Positions 44,601 to 56,252 are shown, numbered from the stretch's first letter. The stretch: 64,000 nt of DNA from Caenorhabditis elegans (GCF_000002985.6 NC_003283.11:4154001-4218000); one strand, 5' to 3'. The notes: generated from the sequence alone by a model not told the origin. A program made the numbers and translations.

Positions 44601-45092
44601 TTTCTCATTTTAATTTATAAAATTTGATATTTTACCAAAATTCTTAAAATTTAGTGGAAAAATTGAAGCAAAATACACAATAAAAATGAATAATTTCAAT
44701 TGAAACGAATTTTTTTTTTCGAAAAACCATTTAAACCGTTCATTTACCAAGTTTCCGTGAATTTTTTAAAAATGATTTTCCAAATAAATTTTTGTTTAAA
44801 TTGAAATTATTCATTTTTATTGTATTTTGCTTCAATTTCTCCACTAAATTTTAGAATTTTTGTAAAATATCAAATTTTATAAATTAAAATGAGCCAGTTT
44901 TTAAAAAAATTTCACGAAAATCGGCGCTTAAATTGAACAAAAGCAATTATTCAAAATGCGCTGTGTGACGTCACAAATTTTCAAAAAATATTTTCCCGCC
45001 ATTTTCGTGTGCGGTAGAGCGACCTGACAATATTTTTGACATTAAAATTTTATTTTCAGATCGGAATTTGGACGGATGACCAGCCTCGCTAA
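41616..45092 (+). CDS. algn-5: Dolichyl-phosphate beta-glucosyltransferase (ALG5 homologue)
   Basis: The seven-exon model is 41616-41710, 41761-41944, 42011-42203, 43021-43192, 43242-43395, 44225-44413 and 45060-45092: 339 residues against about 324-334 in yeast and human. The ATG lies two bases after a TAATTCCAG acceptor. The protein has an N-terminal hydrophobic anchor (residues ~10-32) and then a GT-A/GT2 domain: [37 protein letters not shown], the DXD-like [17 protein letters not shown] and [14 protein letters not shown]. It makes dolichyl-phosphate glucose from UDP-glucose at the ER for N-glycan precursors. Exon 2 could end at 41941 or 41944; the latter fits the better donor and family length. 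The next gene starts 400 bp downstream on the same strand, compatible with an operon. Symbol recalled from C. elegans naming. Confidence 0.92.
42346..42974. repeat. TTTAAAGGTGG-type palindrome in algn-5 intron 3, one arm deleted
   Basis: The left arm is complete (GATGGACTACACTTTGTGG to CATGAT). The right arm lacks the block homologous to CATGATATTTGGTCATTGTG and the GCTTTAAAACA segment, and ends ATTTCCATCTTTAA. The palindrome is asymmetric by deletion. Confidence 0.75.
43550..44160. repeat. GCCG tandem block in algn-5 intron 5
   Basis: About 12 units of 36-43 bp with GCCGGAAATTTTCAATTCCG. A TA dinucleotide run precedes it near 43478-43493. Confidence 0.85.
44448..45040. repeat. Palindrome in algn-5 intron 6
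   Basis: The arms carry GTGGTGTCAGGATGTCCCAT, AAATGGCGGGAAAATATTTT, TGTGACGTCACAGCG and TGAAATTATTCATTTTTAT (right). The same family occurs at 50917-51425 in the OPA3-like gene. Confidence 0.8.
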
Positions 45093-45490
45093 ATGCTCCA
45101 CAAAAAATCGATACGAGATTTTCAAAAAATCTTGCCCAAAAATTTCCTTTTTCTTCTAGTAATATCTATGCTTTAATCACTTTTTTTCCCTGCTTTTTCC
45201 TGATTTTTTTTCCAATTTATGGCTGGTTGTAAATATCCATGATTCCTTGAAAATGTGATTCTATTCTTTTTTCTTTTCGCATTTTTATTATTTATTTATT
45301 TACTTGTTGGTTTTTCTTTTTTTTCTCTCTTGTTCTGGGGACTCTGGGTTTATTTTTAATGCTAAATTCAAAAAAATATCGATTTAAATGTTTTTTTCCA
45401 TTTTTTTGTTTTTTTTTTCGTTTTCCCAGCGATTTTATATCTTTCCATAGAGTTTTCAGGCGAAAAAAATCAAAAAATTTCCAGGCAAAA

Positions 45491-48400
45491 ATGGTCAAAA
45501 AAGCGGCGGCAACTAGCAAGCAGGCTACCTATCACAGTGATGAGATCGAGATGAAAGAGGAAGTTGTGCTCAATGTAGGATTTTTTGAATATTTCAAGGA
45601 TGCAATCGCGCTCCATTGGGAAACGAGAGCGCTCCGCCCCCAAACGTTGGGTCTCGTTAGGAAATCAGGCGGCAAAAGCATTTTCCGTATTTTTTTAAAA
45701 TTTCGTCCAGAAAAATTTTAAAAAATTCCAATTTTTTATTGAAAATCGTTATTTTTCCGAAAAAAATTGTTATACAAATTTACGAAAAAAGGCGGCGATT
45801 TATCAACTGCCGGAAATTAGTGAAAGATTACTTTTTTTCAAAAAAAATTGAAAAAATTTAAAATTGTGAGATAAACCAAGAAAAAATTAACTTTCGATTT
45901 TTTCAACTTTTTGGAAAAAAAAAACACAAACCAAAGAAAAAATGAACAAAAAAAAAGCGGATTGCGTGTATTTTTCACCACGCGTAACGTCGTTGTCGCG
46001 ATGTCCTCCGGACCGAAGAGCAAGAAGCTAAAAACGCCCACGCTTGAACAGCAAATCGAAGATGGAGTCAATGCTTATATTCACTCGCAGCAGTTTGAGT
46101 TCAACTCTCCACCACGGGAAAATTTTTTTGCCAATTTTTTCGTCTCAAAAAAAAAAGGAAAAAAAAACCAAAAAACCGACATTTCTGGTCAATATTTTTT
46201 TTTGTTTTTTTTTTTTGAAGAAATTCGATTTTTTGCTTTTCGGCCGAAATTTTTATTTTTTTAAATTTTCCAAAAATTCTTCTTCAATTCCAGACCTACG
46301 ACGAATGCACCGATTATGTCGAATACGACGATACAAAACAATTCGATATCAACGAGTATTGCGATCAAATCCAAGTGGCAATGGTCAATGAATCCGACGA
46401 TGGAATGACATTGGAATTTGATATTACTCGCATTGAAGCTCCAATTGCAAATGCTCTTCGCCGTGTGCTCATCGCCGAAGTGCCAACGATGGCTCTCGAG
46501 AAGATTTATCTCTATCAGAATACTTCTGTAATTCAAGATGAAGTACTCTGCCATCGTTTGGGTCTTCTGCCGCTTCGTGTGGATCCACGTGGATTTCAGT
46601 TTCCAAAGGAAAAAGTCGTTGGAATCAATGAGAAGGGAGTGGATTGTGACGAGGAGCCCGAGGGAGATCCCGCGAAAAATTTGATCTTCAAGATTAATGT
46701 TTCGTGTACGAAGAATCGAAATGCGGTGCCGACGGCTACCGATCCGAAGCAGCTTTATCACAATAGCTCGGTCTACTCACGTGCTTTTGAATGGGTACCG
46801 ATTGCTGATCAGAAGACGCAATTCACCGAAGAAGCCCATCCACGTATGGTTTCTGATGATATTCTCGTTGCCAAGCTTCGTCCTGGACAGGAAATTGAAG
46901 CCAGTTGCCATGCGGTCAAGGGAATCGGACGGGATCATGCAAAGTTCTCACCGGTTGCTACTGCGTCCTATAGGTGTGAATTTTGAAGCTGCTGAAATAT
47001 TTTCTTTTGATTTTTGCGGTTTTCCGGAAAATTGAAAATTTTTCGTTTTTCGATTTTCTCGGAAAAAGTGAAAAATTGGGGGGAAAAAAATTATAATTCA
47101 TATAATATATTTTCGGTTTTACGGGACCCCAAATTCTGAGAATGCGTATTACACAAAATTTTTGACGCGCAAAATATCTCGTAGCGAAAACTACAGTAAT
47201 TCTTTAAATGACTACTGTAGCTTTTAAAGAGTTACTGTAGTTTTCGCTACGAGATATTTTGGGGAAGTTAAATAATTTTTGTACATCTACCTATATTCAG
47301 TATATTTAGACTGTTTTCTGTAATTTTGTGGAAAAAAAAGTTCGAAAATTTCAAGCCAGAGGTGAATTTTTTTGTCGACAAATTTGACAAATTGCCAATT
47401 TTTTTTTATTTTCGGCAATTTTCATTTTCGGCGATTTGCCGGAAATTTTCATTTTCGGCGATTTGCTGGAAATTTTCATTTTCAGCAATTTGCCGATTTG
47501 TCGATTTGCCGGAAATTTTCATTTTCGGCGATTTGCTGGAAATTTTCATTTTCAGCAATTTGCCGATTTGTCGATTTGCCGGAAATTTTCATTTTCGGCG
47601 ATTTGCTGGAAATTTTCATTTTCAGCAATTTGCCGATTTGTCGATTTGCCGGAAATTTTCTTTTTCGGCAATTTGCCAGTTTGACGATTTGCCGGAAACT
47701 TCGATTTCGGTTAATTGCCGGTTTACCGATTTGCCGGAATTTTCATTTTCTGCAATTTGCCGGTTTACCGATTTGCCGGAATTTTCATTTTTGACAAATT
47801 GACGATTTGCCGGTTTGCCGGAAATTTTCATAGAATTTGCCTACTTTTCAAAATACATGTAGGAACATTTATAGGATGCGTACAATTTAGCCGATTGAAA
47901 TTGAAAATCTGAAATTTCCAAAAAAAATGTGCAAAAACACAATTTGCCGGTTTGCCGGTTTGCCAATTTGACCTTCAAATTCTTCCAATTTTTCAAAAAA
48001 TTTCTTTTCATTCCAGACTGCTTCCAACGATCCGCTTGAACGCCGAAATTTCGGGTGAAGCTGCCGAACGTCTCAAATCAGTATTCAGCGAGGGAGTTAT
48101 TGCTATCGAGAAGAAAGGAGGTAGATCATAAATCAATTTTTAGGAAACACACCAATTTTTTTAAAATTTCAGCCAAACGAATTGCTGTTGTCAAGGATGC
48201 TCGCAAGGATACGTGCAGTCGTAACGTGTTCCGCCACGAAGATCTGTCGAAAGTTGTTCAATTGGGAAAGAACAAACAGCATTTCATTTGTTAGTGGCAG
48301 GGCTGAATTCGAAAAAAAAAACTGAAATTCATGAATTTTTCGCATTTTTTTGGTTTTTTTTCCAAAAAAAAATACACGAAAAGTTGTCGAAAAACAAACC

Positions 48401-49559
48401 CCAATTTTGTTAAAGTTTGAAACCTTATTTTGAAAATTTTAAATATTTTTGCCAAATTTTAACTCTTTTTTTTAATTTTGAGAGTGGTTTTTTTGGAAAA
48501 TGTATAAGTAATTTTTTTTGGAGCCGGAGTTTTTATATATTTTTTTTCGCTTTTTTTTTCGAAAAAAAAAGAATTTTCGCCAGAAACATGGTACAGACGT
48601 GCCGTTTTTCGATTTTTTTTTTGAAAAAATTTTTAAAACGAAAAGTTGAAAAATTGGAAATTGGGAAAAGAAAATTTTTGAGTTTTCGAACTTAAAAAAA
48701 ACGAAAAAATTTTTAAAAAAAATGTTCAGAAAATTAAAATTGAGCAGAAACTGGGGAAAATTCGAAAAATTCTGAAAAATTCACAAAAAAAACCCATTTT
48801 TTCGAACTTTTTTCCGATAAAATTACAAAAATCCTAAATTTTCTACTTTTCAAGGGCCCGAATTTTTGTGGAAAATTAGTAAAAATCGGTTAAAATTAAC
48901 CATTAAATATGATTTTTTCTAATGGGGTTATTCAAGTAATGTAGCAATTTTTTTTTTTTTTCGCAAAAATTTTTTTACACTTTTTAATTTTCCGACACTA
49001 CTTGAATAACCCCATAAATCAATTTTATCGAAACTGATGAGAAAAAAAAATTTAACGAAAAAAAAACACAAAATTTCGTCGTCAGAAATTTTTCGATTTT
49101 TCCCAAGTTTTCTAATTTTTTTGGTTGAGAAAGTCGATTTTTTTTAAATATAAAAAAAAAACCGAAAAAAACGTAGGAAAAAAGAGGGAAAAACTATAAA
49201 CTTATTTAAAAATAAATTATATTTCAATGAGAAAAATGAAAATTTCTTCAAAAATACAAAAAAAAACCAAAAAACCATTTAAAAAAATTGCCAAAATTTC
49301 AAATTTCTTTTTTTTTAAACTGAAAAAAAAACACACAAAAAATTTTTCACAATTTTTACCGGCAAATTCGGCAAATTGGCAATTTGCCGGTTTGCCGATT
49401 TGCCGGAAATTTTGAATTCCGGCAATTTTAGTTTTTTTTTCAGTCAGTGTAGAGTCGACTGGAGCTCTGAAATCGTCTGAATTGGTGGTTGAAGCCTGTA
49501 AAGTCATGGAAATCAAGTGTCGTTCTCTTCGCAAACAAATCGAGGCTCTTATTCAATAA
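45491..49559 (+). CDS. rpac-40: RNA polymerases I and III subunit RPAC1/AC40
   Basis: The secure exons are 46294-46973, 48017-48120, 48173-48289 and 49444-49559 (338 residues). They match RPAC1/AC40 end to end: ANALRRVLIAEVPTMALEK, the NTSVIQDEVLCHRLGLLPLR alpha-type dimerisation motif, LRPGQEI, KGIGRDHAKFSPVATASYR, then FSVESTG. AC40 pairs with AC19 to nucleate Pol I and Pol III assembly in the nucleus. The N-terminus is unresolved. Exon 45491-45574 (MVKKAAATSKQ ending EMKEEVVLN) follows a TTTCCAG acceptor, ends phase 0 and resembles the human EMRSRVVLG start. A second open segment at 46001-46137 (MSSGPKSKKLK) is also phase-compatible, but its splice sites are poor. Whether it is internal, alternative or non-coding is undecided. 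Symbol recalled from C. elegans naming. Confidence 0.9.
47117..47265. repeat. Short CTACAGTA-family element in rpac-40 intron
   Basis: TTACGGGACCCCAAATTCTG and the CTCGTAGCGAAAACTACAG arm are present, followed by a truncated inverse (CTGTAGTTTTCGCTACGAG). The distal arm is lost. Confidence 0.75.
47380..47960. repeat. GCCG tandem block with 75-bp higher-order unit
   Basis: Within 47415-47660 a roughly 75-bp composite (GGCGATTTGCTGGAAATTTT plus AGCAATTTGCCGATTTGTCG) is repeated almost exactly three times, a local amplification of the dispersed repeat. Confidence 0.85.
48920..49015. repeat. Small hairpin in rpac-40 intron
   Basis: ATGGGGTTATTCAAGTAATG pairs with CTACTTGAATAACCCCAT, separated by about 50 bases of A/T runs. 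Confidence 0.75.
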
Positions 49560-50762
49560 TCCCCGTTTTTTTGAAATTTTGTTACTATTTTTTTATTCGT
49601 TATCCTTTTTTTTTGTTGTTGTTTGACTACCCCTCAAGTTGTTACACTGTTCCGTCACTTTCTTTTTTCTTAATTTGAATGAATTTTCGTGGCTTTTTTA
49701 CCTTCAAATATCTCCTAGTTGGCCAAATGGTTGAAATTTCCATTTTTTATTTGTTTTTTTTGTAGTTTTTTAACAGGTTCATAGAAAAATCATTCATTTT
49801 TTCGGTTTTTTCAGAAAAAAATTATTAAAAAATGGAAAAACTCCAAAATTTTGAGCTATTTTCTCAAAATATTGGAAAACGAATTCTTTTCGATTTTCAG
49901 AAAAATTAGAAACAAAACTTTAAAAATCATCAATTTTTGTCTATCCTGATGAAAAAATATAATTTTCTTCAAAAAATTAAAAAAAAAAACCAAAATTTGA
50001 ATAAAAAATTGTAAAACTAACATTTTCGGTTTTCCGGAAAATCGAAAAAGCGAAAAATCTTTTCTTTGCAGAAAAAAAGAAAAATCAATTTTGTTCTAAA
50101 AAATATCCTTTTTCGAAATACTGGAAAAACGGGGCAGTTTTCGAATTTTTTTCAGAAAATTGAAAAAAAAACGATTGTTTTTAGAAAACTAGCAAAAATT
50201 CAATATTTTGTCGAATTATATAATTTCTAAAAAATACCAAAATTTTAAGTAATTTTTTTTAAAACAATTTTTTTAATATCGAAAAAATAAAAATTTATTA
50301 GATTAGATTTTTTTTCGGAGAGAAAAAAGAAGAAAATTAACAAAAAAAATGGATAAGATTATTTTTCCAAATTTTTTTTATTTTCAGAACAATTTTCAAA
50401 TAACTTTTGAAAAATAAAAAATTTTCGATTATGTTGATAAAAAAATATAACTTTCTTTTAAAAAAAATTAATAAAAAAACCAAAAAAAAATCGAAAAATC
50501 TTTTTAAAAATTTATCAAATTGTTGTTCTAAAAAATGTTTTTTTTTTCAGAAAAATCAGAAAATCCAATATTTCATCAAATTTTATAATTTCTAAAAATT
50601 GCCAAAATTTCCAGCAAATTCTTGAAAAATCAATTTTTTATACCAAAAAAAAACGAAAATTTTTCGATTTTTCTGAAAAATCCGACTTGTAAGGCTTCGA
50701 AAAAAATTTCAGCTTTTTTCAGATTTCTATGTGACAAAAGAGAAAAAGGACAAGGAGGAAGG
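49560..50762. other. Intergenic AT-rich stretch between rpac-40 and the OPA3-like gene
   Basis: No gene is seen. The sequence is dense in alternating A-runs and T-runs. Two TTTCAG acceptor-like sites (near 50711 and 50721) precede the OPA3-like start by about 40-50 nt. Confidence 0.6.
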
Positions 50763-53700
50763 ATGGGATTGCCTATGATTCAAGTATTTATGATTGCCGC
50801 CCGGCAGGTCTCCAAACCAATTGCCGATGCGGTGCTCCGATATGGAAAAGATCATCCAGTTTTTAGGAATAAGCTGTTACTTCCCATTGGAAGAGGTATC
50901 GAATTTTGCGCAACGTGGTGTCAGGATGTCCCATGAACACGAACATGGCGGAAAAATATTTTTTGAAAATTTGTGACGTCACAACGCTCTCCGATTTTCG
51001 TGAAATTTCTTTATAATTTTTCAAAAAACTGTTTCAATTTAATTTCTAAAATTTTATATTACACCTGGAGAAATTGAGGCAAAATACAATAAAAAACGAG
51101 TAATTTCAATTAAAACAATTTTTTTTTGTTGAAAAATCAAAAATTCATAAAAAAAATTCACGAAAACTCAGTAAATGAACGGTTTTACTGAGTTTCTTAA
51201 TGATTTTTCAACAAAAAAATCGTTTTAATTGAAATTATTTATTTTCATTGTATTTTGCTTCAATTTCTCCACTTAACTTGCTAAATTTTTGGAATTTCGG
51301 TAAAATATCAAATTTTTACTCACGAAAATCAAAAAATCGATGTAAAAATAATTATTCGAAATGCGCTGTGACGTCACAGATTTTCAAAAAAATATTTTCG
51401 CGCCATTTTTGTGTGCATAAAGACACCTTTTGCAAGAAATTCAGATTTAAATAATTTATTTTTTTTGCCAGGTCTCGTCCGTTTCACATCACGTCTCCGA
51501 ATGAAACGTCTTGGTTTGGGTGAACCAATAAGTCAGGCTCCGATTTCAGAATCTGCAGCTTTGGAGCAAGCTTCTGATTTTGTGCAGCAACTTGTGCTCT
51601 TCTCATATTCGGTCGGCGTCTTTGCCGGTTATTACTTTTATACGAAAATGACGACACCTGAATCGCTGAAAATTGAGGATTATGAAGAGTTTAAGCAACA
51701 ACAGGAGAGGGTACATTTTTTTTCAATTTTCGGAAAAATCGAAAAAGAATACAAAAAACATTGTTTTTGTCGAAAAAAAACTCAAAAAAAAAAAGAAAAA
51801 ATGCTTTTTTTCGAAATAACACGAAAATGCAAAAAAAAAACTTTCTAAAAAAAATGAAAAAAAAAGCGAAAAAAATGTTTGTTTGTAAAAGAACACGAAA
51901 AAAAAAATTTTTTTCTAAAAAAAACACAAAAAAGCTTTAAAAAATTTCTGAAAAAACGAAAAAGCGAAAAAAATATTTTTTTTCTGAAAAATAACATGAA
52001 AATGCACAAAAATGTTTTTCAGTTGGTTTTTTTTTTTGAAAAACGTGTGTATTTTGACTGAAATTGCACTCTTTTTATAATTTCGACAGTGATTTTTTTT
52101 TGTTGGAAAAATTGTAAAATTTATGAATTTATGCATTTTTTGCTCCCATTTCTCAAAAAAAAAATGGCCAAAATTCAAAGCTATTTTCAAAAAAAATAAA
52201 ACGATAACGGAAAACTTTTGATTTTCTAAAAATTCTAAAAACGAAAAAAAAAATTCGTTTCGTTCGATTTAAGTGAAGTTTTAGGGATTTTTTTTCGAAG
52301 AAAACCGAAAATTTGAGAAAATTACCCGAAAATTCAATTTTTATAAAATTTTGATTATTTTGATGACAAAATTTAGAAAAAACCGAAATTTTAAACTATT
52401 TTCGAAAAATCGGATTTTTCTAAAATTCGAAAAAAAAACGAATAAATTTCCATTTTTTTAGTGAAAAATCTTCAAAAAATAAATTTCCAGGCAATCAAGG
52501 AGCTCCGTCTACAAGTCGAATCGCTCGAGCAACGGTTAGCAGCTCAACAAAAACGAAATTTCTTCTCACAACTAGGATTTTCAAAGGAAAATGGCGATGA
52601 GTCACCACCGAAACCAAGCCAGCAGGCTCCACCACCAGAAAAGCCTTCAGAAGAGAAGAAGCCTGCCACAGAATCGCTGAAACAACGATTTCAGCGAATC
52701 TCATCGCTTCCGATCGACGCAGCCGCCTCGTTGATTCTCGACGGTACGTACGATGATGATTAGAGACGCGGAATGATGGGCTCCCATCCACCATCACCAA
52801 ATATGTACAGTAATCCCTTTTCACCTCCCACTGAATATCGTTTATGTATCTCCTTAATCACCCCGGTTTGTTGTGTTGTCATGTTTGTGTTTTTTTTTTT
52901 CGTTTTTTGCTTTTAGTTTTTAATAATATCCCCCTAAAAATAGTGTTAGTAAAATTATAGTTTATATGATGAAGTACAAAGTTTTGAAATATTTTATTTA
53001 AATTGAGAAAAAAAACTAAATTTAAAAAAATACAAACTATTTTTTAAAAACACCTCTTTGATAAAAAGACAGACGAAAATAAAATTTTTAAAAAGTTGTT
53101 TTTTAAAATTTAATTTCAGAAAACATTTTGTTTAATTATTGTTTAATTGGAAAAAATTAAATTTAAAGAAAAATGAAAAAGGATTTTTTAAAATGAAGTA
53201 AGAGTACATTAAAAAACTATTTTCTTAAAAAAATTTTTAAAAAATTAAAATTAAATATTTAAAAACATTTAAAAAAAATTAAACTGTTAAAATACTTTTT
53301 CTAAATTTTAATTTTTCTCCAATGAAATAAAAATTTAATTAAATGTTTTCTGAAATTAAATTTAAAAAAAAACCGAAAAAAAAAATATTTTTCTAAAAAT
53401 TAAATACAATTTTGATTTTAAAAAACACCTTAAAAAAAGCTAAATTTAATAAAAATTAAATAAATAATTAAATTTTTCAAAACATTTTTTTTCAAAATTA
53501 TGAGTTTAAAAAACCAAAAAAAAAAAAAACATTTTTTAATTAGAAATTGTGAGGAAAACTATGAAAAATCAATAAAAATTTCAAAGCAACAAAAGCTTGA
53601 AAATACAGTACTCTTTAAAGGCGCACGTCTGTTTTTATATGGCAAAACAATTTGTCAAAAAAAAAACAAAAAAAATCGCTTTTTTAATTTCAAAATTGAA

Positions 53701-54366
53701 AAAATCGAAAAAAAAATTTAAAAATACTTATTACAAGAACACAAATTTCTGAGAACGCGTATTGCACAACATATTTGACGCGCAAAATATCTCGTAGCGA
53801 GAAAGAAAACTACAGTAATTCACTCTTCTTTAAATGACTACTGTACGTGTCGATTTACGGGCTCGAAAAAGACATTATTTTTGAAAACCCGTAAATCAAC
53901 ACGTACAGTAGTCATTTAAAGAAGAGAGAATTACTGTAGTTTTCGCTACGAGATATTTTGCGCGTCAAATGTGTTGCGCAATACGCATTCTCAGGATTTT
54001 GTGTTCTCGTAATAAGTATTTAAAAGTTTAAAAAAAAACACACACAAAATTTCTACTAATTAGCCAGCACTCAAATCTGCATGTCACCTCGCTGATCACA
54101 CCACCACGTGGCACCTCTTCCACTTCACCAGACATCCTTCCCTGAATCCCACTATATCTTCAGATGAAGAATACCTCGTCGTACGTCGTGGATCTTCCGT
54201 TGGCATCGAGCTCTCTGTGAATTTTGCGGCTCGTGGTGATCGTCTTCGTTACCGTATTCCTTCGCCGAAACTTCGAGAATCGTGTGCTCAGATGGCTCTG
54301 AAGGAAGCCGCGTGTCACGTCATCGGTGCCAAGGATCGGAGTCGATTTCGTTATGTGAATAGTTGA
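50763..54366 (+). CDS. OPA3-like mitochondrial protein with two possible C-termini
   Basis: Exons 50763-50895 and 51472-51710 are followed by 52491-52763 (stop TAG), giving 214 residues. Alternatively a strong donor (GTACGT at 52744) inside that exon joins exon 54164-54366 in phase, giving 275 residues. The N-terminal half matches OPA3: FMIAARQVSKPIADAVLRY, FRNKLLLPIGRG, a hydrophobic YSVGVFAGYYFYTK segment (residues ~100-115), then a coiled coil (AIKELRLQVESLEQRLAAQQ). OPA3 is a mitochondrial membrane-associated protein; human mutations cause 3-methylglutaconic aciduria and optic atrophy. The short form ends ILDGTYDDD; the long form replaces this with a 67-residue unit (EEYLVVRRGSSVGIELSVNF to SRFRYVNS) of unknown fold. 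The last two genes upstream lie on the same strand. Confidence 0.85.
50917..51425. repeat. Palindrome in OPA3-like intron 1
   Basis: GTGGTGTCAGGATGTCCCAT on the left; the interior has TGTGACGTCACAACGC, GAAATTATTTATTTTCATTG and TGTGACGTCACAGATTTTC. It is the same family as 44448-45040. The right end has lost the GGGACATCCTGAC block. Confidence 0.8.
51711..52490. other. AT-rich intron with periodic A/T runs
   Basis: The intron consists of frequent A5-A10 and T5-T10 runs roughly every helical turn, with no recognisable repeat family or coding signal. Confidence 0.5.
53727..54016. repeat. CTACAGTA-family palindrome upstream of the alternative OPA3-like exon
   Basis: TTACAAGAACACAAATTTCT and its reverse (CAGGATTTTGTGTTCTCGTA) form the ends. 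The centre has GACTACTGTACGTGTCGATT and AACACGTACAGTAGTC. It lies in the intron between the short and long 3' ends. Confidence 0.85.
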
Positions 54367-54409
54367 TTTTGTTTAGGATTTTAGGGATCACAGGCTTTCA
54401 GGCTTCCTC

Positions 54410-54563
54410 GTTTTTTTTTTGATTGGCAGTTTGATCTTGGAAAAATGCGGGAGAAGAGACGCAGAGTTCTCAACTGATTTCGCACGGTTAAGAACGTTTT
54501 TGGAGAAAATTCCCGCGTTTTTTGTAGATCAAACCGTAATGGGACAGCCTGACACCACGTGTG
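54410..54563. repeat. TGACGTCA-family fold-back, degraded
   Basis: It has TTTGATCTTGGAAAAATGCG on the left and GTAGATCAAACCGTAATGGG to CTGACACCACGTGTG on the right. The TGACGTCA octamer is missing in this copy. Confidence 0.7.
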
Positions 54564-55074
54564 ATCATGGGCTTTCAGGCTTTCTCGTTTTTTTAATGGC
54601 AGAGTTCCGAGATCGCCGGCCGCGGCCGAGGTTTTCAACATTTCGCTGAAACGCTGCCATTTCAAAAAAAGAGGGAGCCTGATAGCCCGTATATAGTGAG
54701 ATAATTCAGGTTGTAAGATGATTTTTTTTTTCGCACTAACGGTTTCTTTTTTTTCTGTCAGTTTTCTTCCATTTCTTCACTTTTTCTCTCCCATGTCGTT
54801 GTCCTCTCCCCCCCCCATGAATAGAGCTTTTCTAGTCACATTTTGATCTACAATTTTTTGCATTTTTTTCTGCGTCTTCTCCTATTTTTCTTATGTCCCT
54901 TGTTTCCCCAGTGTCTGATGGGAGCCCACTCATTTTTTGAAATCTGTCAAAAAAAATTTTTTCCACCGAATTTCCCAATCTCAGGACGCCGACGAACAAC
55001 AAACCCGCAGGCCGAGCCGAGATAATTACACACTGTACATGTTATTTGTTCATCGAATTTTGAAGTATAATGTG

Positions 55075-55455
55075 CAAACGCGCTCCATTGAGAAAAATAT
55101 CTCAATAGGGCGCGATTGCGTAGCTTTCAAATTTGGATTATTATTGGGACGCAAAAAATGCCCATTTTGAAAAAAACGCGCTCCACGGCTAATTGACTCC
55201 GAACCACGGGTCTCGTTAGGTATTTTCCGGCAAAACGGTAAATTCAATTTTCCAGCATTTTTCGACATTTTTGTAAGGTTTTCCATTGTTTTTTAATAAC
55301 TTTTAACAATGAAAGGAAACATATTCTTGAAAATGAGCGAATCCGGCAAAACCAACGGACACGTTTGAATTTACGGTTTTGCCGCCAAATATCCTAACGA
55401 GACCCTTGGTTCTGGGGGCGGAGCGTTTTAAGTTAGCCGTGGAGCGCGTTTCAAC
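55075..55455. repeat. Palindrome with GAGCGCGTTT / TCTCGTTAGG arms
   Basis: AACGCGCTCCACGGCTAA and TTAGCCGTGGAGCGCGTTTC form the arms, with GGGTCTCGTTAGGTATTTTC and ATATCCTAACGAGACCC inside. Partial copies occur at 45600-45690, 56620-56700 and 57040-57130. A small hairpin (CGCTCCATTGAG / CTCAATAGGGCG) precedes it. Confidence 0.75.
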
Positions 55456-55469
55456 GTGGATTTCAAACA

Positions 55470-55638
55470 CGTGGTGTCAGAGCGTCTCATTTTGGTTTGA
55501 TCTACGTAGATCTACAAAAAATGCGGGAGAAGAGACGTAGAGTTCTGAACTGATTTCGTATGGCTAAAAACGTGATGACGTCACATATTTTTGGGCAAAC
55601 AAATCCCGCATTTTTGGTAGATCAAACCCACCACGTGT
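55470..55638. repeat. TGACGTCA-family fold-back
   Basis: ACGTGGTGTCAGAGCGTCTC on the left; GTGATGACGTCACATATTTT inside. The right arm is shortened (GTAGATCAAACCCACCACGT). Confidence 0.75.
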
Positions 55639-56252
55639 TCAAATGGAGCTTTCTGCGTCTTCATAATAATCAATGTAATCTTTTTTTTTCTGCTCAACTT
55701 TTTTCCTCTGGCATTTATCTCATTTTATGTAAAATAAACTAGGTGTCACATTTTGAGCCCGTCGGTTTTTTTTTGTAGTCTCAAAAAAGGAAGCGAGAAC
55801 GTCGAAGGAGGAATACAATAAGGGGCTCGCCAAAGAATTAGGAATTCAGAAAAAAAAGTGAGAAGACCTTTTTTTGACAAGACGTCACAGGATGCGGTGC
55901 ACCACCTCTTTCATCTTTTTTTCTGTGTTGCAAAAGTTTTTTGATTGAATTTTTTCGGAATTCTTCGGGTCTCGCCGCGAAAGATTACGTCACGGACGTC
56001 CTAAAAGTAAAATCTCCAGACTTTGAAATCTTGATTGATGAAAAAAAAAGTTTTTCAATTTTCTGAAATACTTCCCCGCAGCAGCCACCCACTCAATCAA
56101 TCAGCCTTTGGATTTGTATAAATTTAGAAAATCCGCAGATTTTCTTCAACCAAATTCACTTACCTCATTCAAATCTATTTTCTTCTTATAAGATCCTATT
56201 CATTTGGTGGACGATAAACACGTAACGTGGAAGAAAAATGACGTCACCAGGT

